NCBI RefSeq assembly: GCF_000001735.4
Contig: NC_003075.7
Coordinates: 3,907,001 to 3,971,000, forward strand
Length of the DNA stretch: 64,000 nucleotides
Direction: 5' to 3'
From: Arabidopsis thaliana
Lineage: Eukaryota > Streptophyta > Magnoliopsida > Brassicales > Brassicaceae
The notes beneath the pieces are model-generated. The model was not told where the DNA came from. It worked only from the letters and a program-made list of their open reading frames with translations, and did no database searches. Shown here in pieces: positions 10,006 to 21,312 of this stretch (position 1 is its first letter; every line of letters begins with the position of its first letter). The translations under genes and the position numbers were made by a program.

Positions 10006-11420
10006 TTAATCATCAAGAAGTTCCTGGAGATGAACCGACGTCACCTCTGGAAGGATTTGATCTGCTAAGTATTTCTTGAGCCTTTGACCATTTACTGTGA
10101 AATCTCCACTCTTACCAGCTAGAGTGACTGCTCCATAAGGACGTACTTCAGTGATACAGAAAGGACCAGACCATCTGGACTTAAGCTTTCCCGGAAAGAG
10201 TTTCAAGCGCGAGTTGAATAGCAGCATCTGATCACCAGCCTGGAAATCCTTAGTGATGATCTTCTTGTCATGGAAAAGCTTAGTTCTCTCCTTATAGATT
10301 TTAGAGCTTTCATAAGCTTCTAAACGGATCTCATCAAGGTCACTGAGTTGGATCAACCGTTTTTCCTCAGCGGTTTTTATGTCAAAGTTCAGGAGTTTTA
10401 CCGCCCACATAGCTTTGTACTTGAGCTCAACAAGTAGGTGACATTTTTTTCAATAGAGAAGATTGAAAGGAGTTGTACCAATGGGGGTCTTGAAAGCTGT
10501 CCTATAAGCCCACAGTGCGTCATCGAGCTTTGCAGACCAGTCTTTCCTTATAATCCCAACAGTCTTTTCCAGAATTGCTTTTATCTCCCTGTTGGAAATC
10601 TCAACCTGCCCGCTTGAATGTGGATGATAAGGAGTGGCGACCTTGTGCTTTACTCCATGCTTCTTCAGAAGGTTTTCAAAACCCTTGTTGATGAAATGCT
10701 CTCCACCATTACTTATTACTACCCTGGGAACTCCAAATCTCGGGAAGATTATGGTCTTGAACAGTTTTAGCATAACTTTTGCATCGTTGGTAGGACTGGC
10801 AATAGCTTCGACCCACTTAGATACATAATCTACGGCGACCAATATATATTTGTTACCGTATGAAAATAGGAATGGACCCATAAAATCAATTCCTCATACA
10901 TCAAAGATCTCAACTTCCAAGATTGGGTTCTGAGGCATCTCATTTCTTCTGCTGATGTTGCCCTTTCTCTGGCATGAATCACATTTTGAAACAAACTCCT
11001 CAACATCCTTAAACATTGGTGGCCACCAGAAGCCTGCTTGTAGAATCTTTGACACTGTCTTGAATGTTGCAAAGTGGCCACCATATGCAGAGCCATGGCA
11101 ATGCAGCAAAATACCTTCTACTTCATCTTCTGGGACGCATCTCCTGTAGATCTTATCTTTACAAAGAGTGTAGAAATAAGGTTCATCCCAATAGTAATGG
11201 TGTATGTCTCTGAAAAACTTCTTCCTTTCATAACTGGTCAAGTTGGGAGGCTCCACTTCGAATGCCAAATAGTTGACGTGATCAGCATACCATGGAGATC
11301 TTTCCTCAACAGCGTTCAGTTGGTGGAACTCTTTCCTGTTGTAGCTCCCACTAAAGAATCTACAACCATGAGTTGCTCTTCTGGCATTGAGTCGTCTATT
11401 GGAATGGGTTCTTCAATTCT
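10006..11420 (-). pseudogene. Athila-1 integrase
   Basis: Minus-strand order: zinc-binding H2C2 domain (10894-11268; HCHGSAYGGHFATFKT then CDSCQRKG), catalytic core (10450-10881; [20 protein letters not shown], then ISNGGEHF, then [13 protein letters not shown]), C-terminal region (10006-10410; AGDQMLLFNSRLKLFPGKLKSRWSGPF). The second catalytic Asp (usual SDGG) is Asn near 10710, and a TGG-to-TGA stop breaks the frame just before GIDFMGP near 10890. A frame change near 10430 separates the C-terminus. Integrase inserts element cDNA in the nucleus; this copy cannot. Confidence 0.92.
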
Positions 11421-12638
11421 CATCCTTGACAGATGGTCAGTGCACCATTTTCAATGCCTTTCTTGTCTACTATTTCCATGTCAAACTCTTGCAACAGAAG
11501 TATCCATCTCAAAAGTCTTGGCTTAGTATCCTTCTTGGCTAACAGATGCCTCAAAGCTGCATGGTCTGTATAGACAATGACCTTGGATCCAACCACATAG
11601 CTTCTAAACTTCTTAAATGCGAATACAACAGCTGGAAGCTCCTTCTCAGTTGTTGCATATCTTCCTTGAGCTTCATCCAACGTCCGCCTGGCGTAATATA
11701 TGACGTGAAGCTTCTTGTCTATTTTCTGGCCTAGAACAGCTCCTACGGCGTAATCTGATGCATCACACATAATCTCGAACGCATAGTCCCAATTAGGAGC
11801 TCGAACAACAGGAGCAGATACCAAAGCTTCCTTGATGGTGTGAAAGGATTTGAGGCAGTCCTCATCGAATTCAAACTCGGTCTCCTTGCTCAATAGTCTG
11901 GTTAACGGCATGGCTATCTTGGAGAAGTCCTTAATAAATCTTCTGTAGAACCCAGCATGACCAAGGAAACTTTTGATGTTTTTGACCGTTTTTGGTGGCT
12001 GCAACTACATCATCACTTCAATCTTTCCCTTGTCAACCTCTATACCCTTCTCTAATATCTTGTGACCCAACATTATGCCTTCCTTCACCATGAAATGACA
12101 CTTTTCCCAATTGAGAACAAGATTGATCTCTTCGCACCTGGTCAGTACTCTGCCAAGATTCAACAAACATGAGGAGAAAGAGGGGCCATAGACCGAAAAA
12201 TTGTCCATGAAGACCTTCACCATCTCCTCGATTAAATCCAAAAAATAGAGGTCATACACCTCTGAAATGTTGCAGGAGCATTGCATAAACCAAATGGCAT
12301 TCTCTTATACGCAAAAGTTCCATAAGGACATGTGAAAGTGGTTTTCTCTTGATCATTACGGTGAACTGGTAGTTGAAAGAAACCACTATATCCATCAAGA
12401 AAGCAATAGTATGGGTGATTAGCTAAGCGTTCAAGCATTTGATCAATGAATGGTAAAGGAAAATGATCTTTCCTAGATGCAGCATTTAGCTTTCTATAAT
12501 CAATACACATTCTATGACCAGTTATAGTTCTAGTAGGGATCAATTCATCCTTTTCATTTTTAACAACAGTTATTCCGCCCTTTTTAGGGACGCAATGCAC
12601 TGAAGAAACCCAAGTACTATCAGAGATAGGGTAGATGA
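11420..12638 (-). pseudogene. Athila-1 reverse transcriptase and RNase H, truncated
   Basis: RT: STWVSSVHCVPKKGG, CIDYRKLNAASRKDHFPLPF, FLDGYSGFFQLPV, YKRMPFGLCNAPATFQRCM (12232-12638), then VKVFMDNFSVYG (12005-12286) where the usual FMDD box reads FMDN, killing catalysis (codon at 12200-12202). RNase [19 protein letters not shown] and [21 protein letters not shown] (11420-12004). Frames change near 12280 and a stop falls at 12005. The RT is cut at IIYPISDS by the Tat LTR beginning at 12639, so its N-terminus is missing. Confidence 0.93.
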
Positions 12639-13141
12639 TGTGGATGTCGGATTCACACACTCAAGTATTTATATATTTAGTAATAAGGATTATTTTTGAG
12701 GACAAATACAAGTGATAAGAACTATTGATTATAGAGAAAATTATGAGTTTTGTAAGAAAATGTATATAGTAAGTTTGCACAAAAAGCGTGTGTCTTTCCA
12801 TGGCCTTTGACCCTTAATTTATACCTAAGAATTACACTTAATTCTCATTTACACATAATTATTCTATCTTAAATGTATCCATTTTGGTCTTCGAATTTAT
12901 TGTTTGAACGTTCGAATTTGAATCAACTCCGAGATTCACTGGCTTCGCCTTTAAGCCCATTGACTCTCCAGACCGGACGTTCCGACTTCGTCACCACATC
13001 CATCTCGCATAGCGACCACCTCGCCCGAAATCTTCTCTTCGCTTAAAGAAACCTGTGGGGCTTATTCCTTTTGGGCCTTCCCTGTCCACGTGGCAATCTT
13101 TGGTTGGTCCTGATCTTCCGGTGCGGGATCCGACACCAACA
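12639..13141 (-). repeat. Tat-type LTR (3' LTR of Tat-A)
   Basis: Plus strand reads TGTGGATGTCGGATTC...GATCCGACACCAACA, i.e. TG...CA ends and near-inverted terminal blocks. Its ends resemble the LTR at 17737-18201 (TGTGGATGTCGGATC...CCGACATCCACA). It interrupts the Athila-1 RT at 12638. The interior is non-coding. Confidence 0.75.
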
Positions 13142-13157
13142 ATTAGCCCCCCAAGTC
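13142..13157 (-). promoter_or_regulatory. Polypurine tract of Tat-A
   Basis: Minus strand GACTTGGGGGGCTAAT immediately precedes the LTR read on that strand. This position fixes the element's orientation, because the right flank bears no primer-site-like sequence. Confidence 0.65.
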
Positions 13158-13510
13158 TTTCAAAGTGATATTCTAATTCGGAAGACTTTAATGCTTTAAT
13201 GGACAAAGATTGCGCTAAAATAGATTTCTGATTTCCCTCCAAAATCACATTACTCCTTTGATTTCGGAATTACCCATAATTACTCGCATGACATCTGTCG
13301 CAATTATGACCACATCTCAATTATTTACCATTAAAACGGGAAATAACTCTTCCACTTCCCCCACAACTCTCGAGGCGGTTCCATCATCATCACTAGCTTG
13401 CGTAAAGTATATTTATTTTAATCTTTATCTCCCTTTAGAACAAAGTTCCTCTTCCTTTTCTCTCTGTAATTCTTCCTTCCTTGAACCACCAGATTTTTCT
13501 TTCTTTCCGA

Positions 13511-16228
13511 TGAATCTTGACAATGAGAGACACGAGTCCCCATCTTTCGATGAAGGTGGTTCTTCCAACGAGATTTGCACTCGCCCCAACGACATCGCCG
13601 GTCCCCATTATCAATCTACCTGCACCTTACAGTCCCTCAAGCGACTGAAAGATCTCTACCGTATCCCGCCTGAGATTATGACGGAATAGAAGATGCCCGA
13701 ACCCACAGAATCCGCGGAAGACCACCGTCCTAGATTCTTTTGTGTTTATGAAATTTATTTTAAGGGTTGCGGACTGACCTTCCCGCTTCCTGAAGCTTTG
13801 GTTCGTTACCTTGAAGCTCTCGAGATTGCCTTACCCCAGCTGACCCCCAATCTTCTCCGAACTATCCTGGGAATCATAAGTATCACGGCGGAGGCCAGAT
13901 TTGTCATCGGGGTTCATGAATTGAAAGAGCTCCTCAACATGAGAAGCTCATCAAAGAGAACCGGGTACTTTCTGGCATACCCGAATGCTAACAGGAATCT
14001 CATCTCGCACCTTCCGAACGAGGACGAGAATTGGCACCATCCTTGGTTTTTGATTAAGAAAACCCCTGCTTCAATCGGAAACCTTTCCGATGTGCTCCCA
14101 TCGAAGTGGTCTGCGAAACCTAATAGAAATTAGGTCATGTATGTCTTTTTTGCTTATTATTCACTTACCTGATTGAATTTACGGTTTTTCGCTTTGCAGC
14201 TTTCATTGCTCCGACTCTCTTGACTACGGAATTCGTCGAATTCTTCAAGATTGTTATCGAAGGGGAGACCCTTTGGAACTCATTCACTCTCGACCGTTTA
14301 ATAGAGGCTAATTGTAAGCTCAGAATGAGTCCACCCAGACAGTTTCACCAACTTCCACCGCCTCCTCCTCTACCTCAACGAACTTCAGTCAGGGCTGTTG
14401 CTTCCCGGTGCAAGACATTGTCCAAACCGATGGTGGAAGCCTGTGAGGCGAACAAGTCGTTTCTTATGTCTGCTGTCGACAAGAAAGAGTACAGCAGAAC
14501 TTTACTAGTGGATGACGACAGCGCTGAAGGGGCGAGATCTGCCGGTGCTTTCAAACCTACACCTCACCGTGAAAGTCGTAGCAGTCGCTCACCTCGAAGA
14601 GATCGTTCTCCTCGCCGTGACTCTCCTCGACCCTCTTCCCGGGATAGGTTGAGCAGCGAACCGATTGCAGACTTGATGCGAAAAAGAGAGAGAGGCCAGC
14701 CCGCAGCAACTCTTCCCCTAGGAGGGGCAAATTGAAAGCTCGGATTGATCGTTCCCCTAAATCATCTTCCCCACCACGCTCGATGGGTTCCCCTCCTTCT
14801 CTTGTTATCATATCTCCTTTCTCTCGACCTGGAGGTGAGCAAACCGATCTGAGTGCGACTCCTTAACAGGAAGAATCTGAGCCCCGAGATGCTACCCCCA
14901 AGTTAAAAGTTGTTCTCGTTCCTCAAACCAAATCAGTCACAGGTTAGAACTTCCGTTTTTTTTGTTTACTTGCCGTATCTTTTGAGCCCTTAGTAATGCA
15001 TCCTTCATCCCTTATTTCTACAGCGATGGAAACAAAGGGAAATGTCTTCCGATGCTTCAAGAATCGGAAAGATACGATCCTGCCAACCTTTGACAGGTGG
15101 CGTCCTGCAATTCGCGAGCGCTTTTTACTCCTCGCGCATTATTCATCTCGGGTTAGTCTTGTTTTCATTTCTCCCAATCTCGTCGTTTAAAACGCACCTT
15201 AACTTACTTCTTTGGGTATATTCAGGCGAACAACGAACTTAACGATATGATTGAGCACTATGAGGGACTACTGCTTAGTAGGGAGCAAGATATCAACGCT
15301 TGGAAGGGCAAGCTTTCTTCCCTTGAGGCCGATCTCCGCTCTACTTCTGATTTTAAGCAGAAACTAGAAGACTGAGTTGACCATCTCTCTTCCGAGCTTT
15401 TGAAGTCGAACAACGAGTTGCAGGATCAATATCAAAGGTACCACAAGCTTCAGGATGAGCTCTCGACTACTAAAGGCCGGCTCTTTGAATCTGAATCAGC
15501 CGCTTATGATTTGAACAATTAGTTCTCCGAACTCAAGGCGAAGTACAATGCAATTGTTAAGCTCTGAGATGCTGAGTTGGCCAAATTGGCGTCTAAGGCC
15601 AGAAGAGAGGTGAAAGGTCGTGGGATGGAATTGATTCAAGGGGATATCCTTTTCATTCAGACCGAGAAAACTAGGACGGAGCTGGAATCAGACATCAAAG
15701 AGTATGAAAGCAACTTACTCCTTCTAGATCAAACTCACGATGAGGACTTCTCCGTAGAACAAGAAAGGTCCGAACTGGAGGCTGTTTTAACAGAAAAGCG
15801 AAATCGTCTAGCTGCCCTTCCTTCCTCATCCTTCAACAATAATTCGAGGAATTCTTTACAGAATGACCTCCTTTGAGTGAGTCAGGTTTAGACTAGGATG
15901 GTAAGTTTTGATGTTTGAAACTTTAATATCAATCTGAAACTAGTTGTACTCGCATTTTTCTGATTCAAAATGTTTGCCCACTGAACCCGAGATGGTTGCC
16001 ATGCCGGTGAAAACTCCCGAGCCTACTCCCATCTTGCCTGAAGTCCCTTTGGTGGTAAATAGCGAAACGGTGATCATCGCGAATGATGAGGACATTTCCG
16101 GGTTTGAACTGGAGACCTCTACTAAGCAACCCCCTATTGGTGAAACGACTGGGCTAGAGTCAGCAGCCGCTGAGACGGTCCACCCTGAACCGACTGTCGC
16201 CGAGTTTGAGACGCCTGGTGATTCGTAA
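13511..16228 (+). pseudogene. Antisense gene 1 of Tat-A: gypsy-type transposon domain plus coiled coil, spliced, broken
   Basis: First ATG at 13511 (MNLDNERHESPSF). LKRLKDLYRIPPEIM, then CGLTFPLPEALVRYLEALE and LPQLTPNLLRTILGIISI match the plant putative gypsy-type transposon family (PF04195 type). Canonical intron borders are visible at about 14950-15021 and 15150-15225 (GGTTAGT...TATTCAG), so this was a spliced gene. The middle is Arg/Ser/Pro-rich (SSRSPRRDRSPRRDSPRP, about 14575-14640). The exon from 15226 is a long coiled coil (NELNDMIEHYEGLLLSREQD), and 15944-16228 is an acidic tail. In-frame stops at 13687, 15373, 15520 and 15565 kill it. Function unknown. Confidence 0.7.
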
Positions 16229-16756
16229 TGGATGCGTCCATTTTTCATGGGGATTGTCCCAAATAACCAAAACTTAAAGTTATTTTTTGAACTAATCTAT
16301 TTATCGCCTAAGGATGCTTCATTTTCGAACAAGTATTTGCTTGAGGAGGCTTTTAAACCTTCATAACTATGATCCCAAGTTTTTTTTTTATAGAAAGCGG
16401 ATTTGCAAAATCCGTTCCTTTAAGTATTTGTTGGCCATGTGGCTAAGTTTCAAGATTTTCAGGTTGATCAGACTTTTCTCTTTAAACGTGAGAACCAAGC
16501 TCATTTTTGGTTGCGAATTCCCCACCTCGGGTTTAATCAATTAGGTTTATTTACTAGGCTTGGGCCTTAACTATTCTTCTTTATACTTAATGAGCCTTTT
16601 GTATTTAATGTGATGGTTGCCACTTCCCTTCTCAAGAAACAGGAAAAAGCTTCACGCCTTTGAGGCAATAATTGCTTTTTCTCGATTTCCAAAAATGGTT
16701 TAAACCATTTGGACACGCCACAATTATTAAATTTGTGGTTCCAAAGAAAACCCTAA
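16229..16756. other. Non-coding interval between the two antisense genes
   Basis: T-rich, no credible frame. It should hold the 3' end of gene 1 and the promoter of gene 2. Confidence 0.5.
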
Positions 16757-16770
16757 CTCTCTATAAATAA
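16757..16770 (+). promoter_or_regulatory. Probable TATA box of antisense gene 2
   Basis: CTCTATAAATAAG lies about 40 bases upstream of the ATG at 16801, a plausible plant core promoter, in front of a GC-richer coding stretch. Confidence 0.55.
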
Positions 16771-16800
16771 GAATACAAACTATCACTAAATTTTTCAAGC

Positions 16801-17437
16801 ATGATCTCAAAAATTTACTTGGTAAATACTTCAATGATGGAGAACGAAGGAGCTTCCACCGTTTGTCCTCTCGACTCCGACAGCCCGTTGTTCCTGTCCG
16901 ACGACGGCTTTGAGCCAGCCGGCGTTCTCTTCCCTCACGCTGCTTTCCATTTCCCATCGGAGGACGAAAAAGAGGCATAAGACTTCATGGACAAGGTAAG
17001 GTCTTAACCTTCTTCTTTTTAAAAAAAAATCTTCTTCTTAACTCTATGCTGAACAATTCCCGTACTAGGTCGTTTATAAGCATCACCGCTTGTGCGACGA
17101 GAGGCAGCGTTTGGGCCTCAATAGACAGACGCTCGAGCCCCGAGTTGCTCGAGTGAAAAGGAAGGTGAGAGCCAAGGAGAGCGATCCCTTTCAATGAGAA
17201 TGGAGGAACTTTGACTGCGTGGCTAAGATCCCGACCATGCTCCGGATGTATCTCCGTGCGCAGGGTCAAGTTCCCGGTCCCGTGAACACTCCTGTCAAGG
17301 TGATCCCATGCGAGAGCGAAGACGACGACGAGGAAGAGCCCAACAACTCCTGGAAGCGGGTAAAAAATTACTTCGAGGCGGAAGTCAAGAATGAGGCATC
17401 GACTTCGAACCCTGAACTGGCGATAAAGGAGCCTTAA
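16801..17437 (+). pseudogene. Antisense gene 2 of Tat-A, two exons, unknown function
   Basis: ATG at 16801 (MISKIYLVNTSMMENEGAS), in frame with the ATG pair at 16834. Exon 1 encodes an acidic segment (LDSDSPLFLSDDGFEPAG) and ends at a GTAAGG donor near 16996. Exon 2 starts after TAG near 17069 (VVYKHHRLCDERQRLGL) and ends EVKNEASTSNPELAIKEP* at 17437. In-frame stops lie near the end of exon 1 (GCATAAGAC, 16978-16980) and near 17195. I do not recognise a family. The basic C-terminal half and acidic tail suggest a nucleic-acid-associated protein, but that is only a guess. It lies antisense to Tat-A. Confidence 0.5.
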
Positions 17438-17568
17438 ATGTCCCCCGAACGCGAATATTCTCTTTTTCTTTCCTCTTTTTTTTTTATCTTGTTTGGATTT
17501 AGTACGAGCTTCGGCCCATTTTTATTTAAGGAAACTTTCCTATTTTTCTTGATTTGGAAAATATTCGT

Positions 17569-17736
17569 TTCAGAGATACGTTTTAAATATCCTTTCAACG
17601 CTATACTGGGAAGGCCATGGCTACACGCCATAAAAGCCATCCCATCGACCTACCACCTATGCATTTAACTCCCCTCCGATATGGGGATAGCAGTCATATA
17701 CGGCAGCCAACGCAGCTCCCAAAAATGCTACATGGG
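17569..17736 (+). pseudogene. Tat-lineage protease fragment
   Basis: FNAILGRPWLHAIKAIPSTYHLC then GSQRSSQKCYMG matches the region after the aspartic protease in Tat-B (20217-20380: [34 protein letters not shown]). It is plus-strand and is cut at its right end by the LTR starting at 17737, so it is a scrap of a different Tat copy that served as an insertion target. The 131 bases to its left (17438-17568) show nothing recognisable. Confidence 0.8.
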
Positions 17737-18201
17737 TGTGGATGTCGGATCTCGCATTTTTGCCCCGACTAATGATCCGTCATCATTCTTTAAATGGGCC
17801 TGGGTCAGAGCCTTAACGATGAGTCCCACATTGTCAAACCTAGAATGGGCCGAGACAGCCCACTTGAGCCAGGTTGATTTAAAGAATCTTTTTCAAGCGT
17901 TACGTAACGGAAATCTGCGGAGTAAATGAGGCTGCGTTAATGCACGAGGTGGCAGTGTGAAACGTAAACATTAATGAGGCATGATTCGCGGCGTGATATA
18001 AGCGTTCATTTAATTTGTAGATATTCGATTTGTTTGTATAAATAGTACTGGTTCATCATTTGTAAAAGGGGACAGAAAAATCACTATACAAAAGAATTCC
18101 GATTAATTGAAATATTGTCCGATTTAATCTTAGCTCGACTAACAAGGTTTAACGTCCTTGTAACATCCACAAATTCCTAATTGCGGATTCCGACATCCAC
18201 A
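17737..18201 (+). repeat. 5' LTR of Tat-B
   Basis: TGTGGATGTCGGATC...GATTCCGACATCCACA, TG...CA with inverted terminal blocks of about 12 bases. It contains TATAAATAGTA near 18037, a likely promoter. Followed by ATTTGGCGGTAGAAGGAGGG, the usual primer-site position, although I do not assign a tRNA. Confidence 0.8.
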
Positions 18202-18260
18202 ATTTGGCGGTAGAAGGAGGGTAATTAAATCTTTTACTTCAGAGCTCAGGTTGAATCACC

Positions 18261-19910
18261 ATGAGCACCGGCGACAACCTAAGTTCCGGCGACCAAGCCT
18301 CCACCCTTGACGATATCAAGAATCTACTTCAAGAACTCTCCGAAAAGACCAAGCGACAACAGACCGCAGTAACCTCTTTATCTGATAAGTTCGTTTCTTT
18401 TCAGGAGTAGTGCGGCGGACAGCTCGCAGCGCTCACCACCAGTCATTGTGAAATTAGGACAGCTCTTAATGCATACGAGGATCGAGTTGACTTTCTGTAT
18501 GTCAGAGCATCGCGCACCGCTGGAGTCCGAGCACTCCTCGATTTTCAAGGAGACATCAATCCTAGCATCCAAACTTCGCAGGCGGGAGCAAATCAGCAGA
18601 CTGCGCCCCCTCAATTACCTTGTGTCTCTCCAATCAAAATTGGAACCACCTCGAACCAAAACCCGGCTGTTCTGACTATCTCGGCAAATCCTGACATTCC
18701 TGTGGATGGAGTAGCGGCCAGGACTCCATCATTGTTTCTAGTAGAGCCTTCAGTCAGACTCCCGAGCTCATAGTCACCCAGGAGTCAGATGTTGTCAATA
18801 CAGAGCTTCAGACTCTCAAAGATCAAATTTGGGCTATGAACGCCAAAGTTCACCGAGCTACCACATCAGCTCCCAAAGTCGATAGGGTGACCGAAGCAAC
18901 TCGACGAACACCTTTTACTCCAAGGATCTCGAGATTTCGAATTCGAGACTTCCGAGACTTTAAGCTCCCCTGCTACAATGGAAAGGGAGATCTAAAGGAG
19001 CATTTAACATCTTTTCAAGTAATCGCGGGTCGGGTCCACTCGAACCGCATGAGGAAGATGCCGGAACTTGTCAGGGCCAGCTCTCACCTGGTTCACCCAG
19101 CTTGAAGAAGGTTCAATCGATAACTTCAAGCAGCTCTCCACCGCTTTCATTAAGCAGTACGGATATTTCATCAAAAACGAGGTCACAAAAGCCCAGCTTT
19201 GGAATCTCTCTCAGTCCGCGGATGAGCCTCTTCGGACTTATATCATCGCTTTTAAGGAAATAATGGTGCAGTTACCTGGTCTATCTGACTCGGCAGCTCA
19301 GTCCGCTCTCAAGAATGGATTGTGGTATGAGTCACGTTTCCGCGAGTCATTAACTGTCAACCAACCATAAACAATTCAAGATGCTCTCCAAAGTCTTCTC
19401 CTCCCCCTGTTCCGAAAAACCCGGCCGAACTCCAAAAGCCCGCAGCAGGAACTTTCTCGGTAGATAAAGAATCGCCAAAGGCTTCTCCAAAAGCTTCTCC
19501 ATCTAAACCGCCTTTCTCTCCGAAGGGCAAAAACGGCTTTTCCGAGTAATAAATGGATCAGAGACCCAAACGCTTATTGTGATATTCACAAAATGAATGG
19601 TCACGCCACCAAGGATTGCAAAGCTCTGGGAAGACTTTTGGCTGCCAAGTACGCATCAGGGGAAATTCCCGAAGTCAATGTCACAACAATCGAGCAGGCA
19701 CAAGCAGCATATGAAGCGTTGGAGTCCGAAAAAACTTCACCCCCGAACAAGAAGCAGAAGAGTGAATCCACTTCCGAAACCTCCAAAGGCCCTAAGAAAA
19801 TGGTCAAAGTCATTATGGGAGGATCGAAACTTTTTCGTGACTCTATTAGTTCGATTAAGCAGCACGAGTGGAAAGGTAGCGAAAAAAACAAAAGCAAGCC
19901 AAGCTGACAG
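18261..19910 (+). pseudogene. Tat-B gag
   Basis: ATG at 18261 (MSTGDNLSSGDQAS), about 60 bases after the LTR. The frame stops at 18408 (TAG). The gag core follows at 18836-19370: RFRIRDFRDFKLPCYNGKGD, then GPALTWFTQLEEGSIDNF, a classic retrotransposon gag domain with a frameshift near 19060 between the halves. At 19593-19907 lies [18 protein letters not shown], the single knuckle-like motif typical of Tat gag, and a Lys/Ser-rich tail. Multiple frame breaks. Gag forms the particle around element RNA. Confidence 0.88.
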
Positions 19911-20395
19911 GCCCGAAATTTTCTTTTCCCAGGAAGAGACCAGTGACTTGAACAAAGCTCACGATGATGTCCTTGTAATTATGTTGGATATAGCGAACTG
20001 CGAAGTACAAAGGGTACTCATCGATACCGGAAGTTCAGTGGACCTGATTTTTCTCGATACCCTCGTGCGAATGGGGATTTTGAAGAATGATATAAGAGGT
20101 GTCCCAAGCCCACTTGTCTCCTTCACAAGCAAGACTTCGATGTGACTTGGCACAATAACGCTCCCCGTCACTGCACAAGGAGTTGTTAAGATGATCAAAT
20201 TCACCGTTTTCGACCATCCAATTGCATACAACATGATTCTCAGGACTCCGTGGCTCTACGAAATGAAGGCAGTCCCATCAACTTATCATCAATGCGTCAA
20301 ATTCCCAAATCCGATTGGAGTTAAGCAAATTCTTGGGAGTCAGCGCACTTCGAGGATGTGCTACATGATTGGGCACAAGCTCAAAATCAAATAGC
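19911..20395 (+). pseudogene. Tat-B aspartic protease
   Basis: [20 protein letters not shown] carries the intact DTGSS active site of retroviral-type proteases at about 20025-20040. An in-frame TGA at 20142 follows the strand [10 protein letters not shown]; the domain resumes as [20 protein letters not shown] and ends [11 protein letters not shown] before a TAG at 20392. Protease would cut the Gag-Pol polyprotein. Confidence 0.88.
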
Positions 20396-20448
20396 AACCA
20401 CAGCTTGAGGCAGCTCTGAACGCGATCAAAATAGTCGGAGATACCCTC

Positions 20449-21312
20449 GTGGAAAAAGTGGTTATCAACATTCAGCATCCAGATCAACCTGTTAGTATCG
20501 GGGCCAACCTAGGCGAAAATTTCCGAAGTAAACTAATCCAATTTCTCGAGAAAAATAAAAGCACTTTCGCCTGGACTGTCGGGGAAATGACCAAAATCAG
20601 TACAAAGGTGATCTCGCACGAGCTGAACGTAGATCCAACCTTTAAACTAGTCAAACAAAAACGTCGAAAGGTTGGCCCAGATCGCGAAGAAGCAGTAAAT
20701 GCCGAAGTTATTAGACTTTTCGAGGCAGGTTTAATTCGCGAAGTCAAATACCCCGACTGGCTCTCAAATTCTGTAGTGGTTAAGAAAAAGAATGGCAAAT
20801 GGCGTGTTTGTGTTCAATTCACTGACCTCAACAAAGCATGCCCAAAAGACTGCTTCCCACTTCTCCACATCGAACTACTCGTAGAGTCCACTACGGGGCA
20901 CGAAATGCTTTCGTTTATGGATGCATTTTCCGGGTATAATCAAATTATGATGAATCCGGATGACCAGGAAAAAACATCTATTATCACCAAACGAGGGACG
21001 TATAGCTACAAAGTAATGCCTTTCGGGTTAAAAAATGCGGGTGCAACTTACCAACGCTTAGTGAACAGGATGTTCAAAGATCTCATCGGCAAGTCCATGG
21101 AAGTATATATCAACGATATGTTGGTAAAGTCAGCTTTTTCCACTTCGCACCTCGATCATCTTCAACAATGTTTTGATATTCTCAATGAATTCAGAATGAA
21201 GTTGAATCCTTCGAAATGCACTTTCGCTGTTCCTTCGGGGGAGTTCCTGGGATATATTGTCACTAAGCGCGGAATCAAAGCAAATCCGAGGCAAATAAAT
21301 GTGTTCTTATAA
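20449..21312 (+). pseudogene. Tat-B reverse transcriptase
   Basis: The RT domain is nearly complete: FEAGLIREVKYPDWLSNSVV, FTDLNKACPKDCFPL, FMDAFSGYNQIMM, YKVMPFGLKNAGATYQRLVN, then EVYINDMLVKS. The usual YIDD box reads YIND (codon 21112-21114), so catalysis is lost. ECFDILNEF-like CFDILNEFRMKLNPSKC and EFLGYIVTKRGI follow. The open frame ends in TAA at 21310-21312, where relatives continue into RNase H, so this stop is a mutation. Confidence 0.92.

Larger units (their letters stand above)
1..12638 (-). mobile_element. Athila-1, Ty3/gypsy LTR retrotransposon remnant, split and truncated
   Basis: Read on the minus strand, this is the 3' half of an Athila-lineage element: reverse transcriptase (from 12638 leftward), RNase H, integrase, a TCGAGT-rich spacer, then the Athila ORF-1 reading frame, which runs off the left edge. 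A Sirevirus-type Copia element (467-8199) sits inside ORF-1, and a Tat LTR cuts the RT at 12638, so gag, protease, 5' LTR and 3' LTR are all absent from the window. Family assignment rests on residue-level likeness of RT/RH/IN to Athila polyproteins and on clear homology of ORF-1 pieces to the intact ORF-1 of Athila-2 (52689-54611). All coding parts carry stops or frameshifts, so the copy is dead. Confidence 0.9.
12639..17578 (-). mobile_element. Tat-A: 3' part of a minus-strand Tat-lineage Ty3/gypsy element
   Basis: An LTR (12639-13141) followed on its right by a polypurine tract read on the minus strand (GACTTGGGGGGCTAAT), so the element's body lies to the right and its 3' end to the left. 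The body contains no pol on the minus strand; instead two spliced genes run on the plus strand, antisense to the element. Antisense genes between pol and the 3' LTR are known from Tat-lineage elements (Retand, Grande). Pol and the 5' LTR are missing. The right limit is uncertain; a plus-strand Tat protease scrap begins at about 17569. Confidence 0.65.

Noticed and set aside
17438..17668. 76-codon plus frame ending at 17668 as a gene
   Set aside because: Only its last part is recognisable, a Tat protease scrap; the first part is non-coding and Phe-rich from a T tract.
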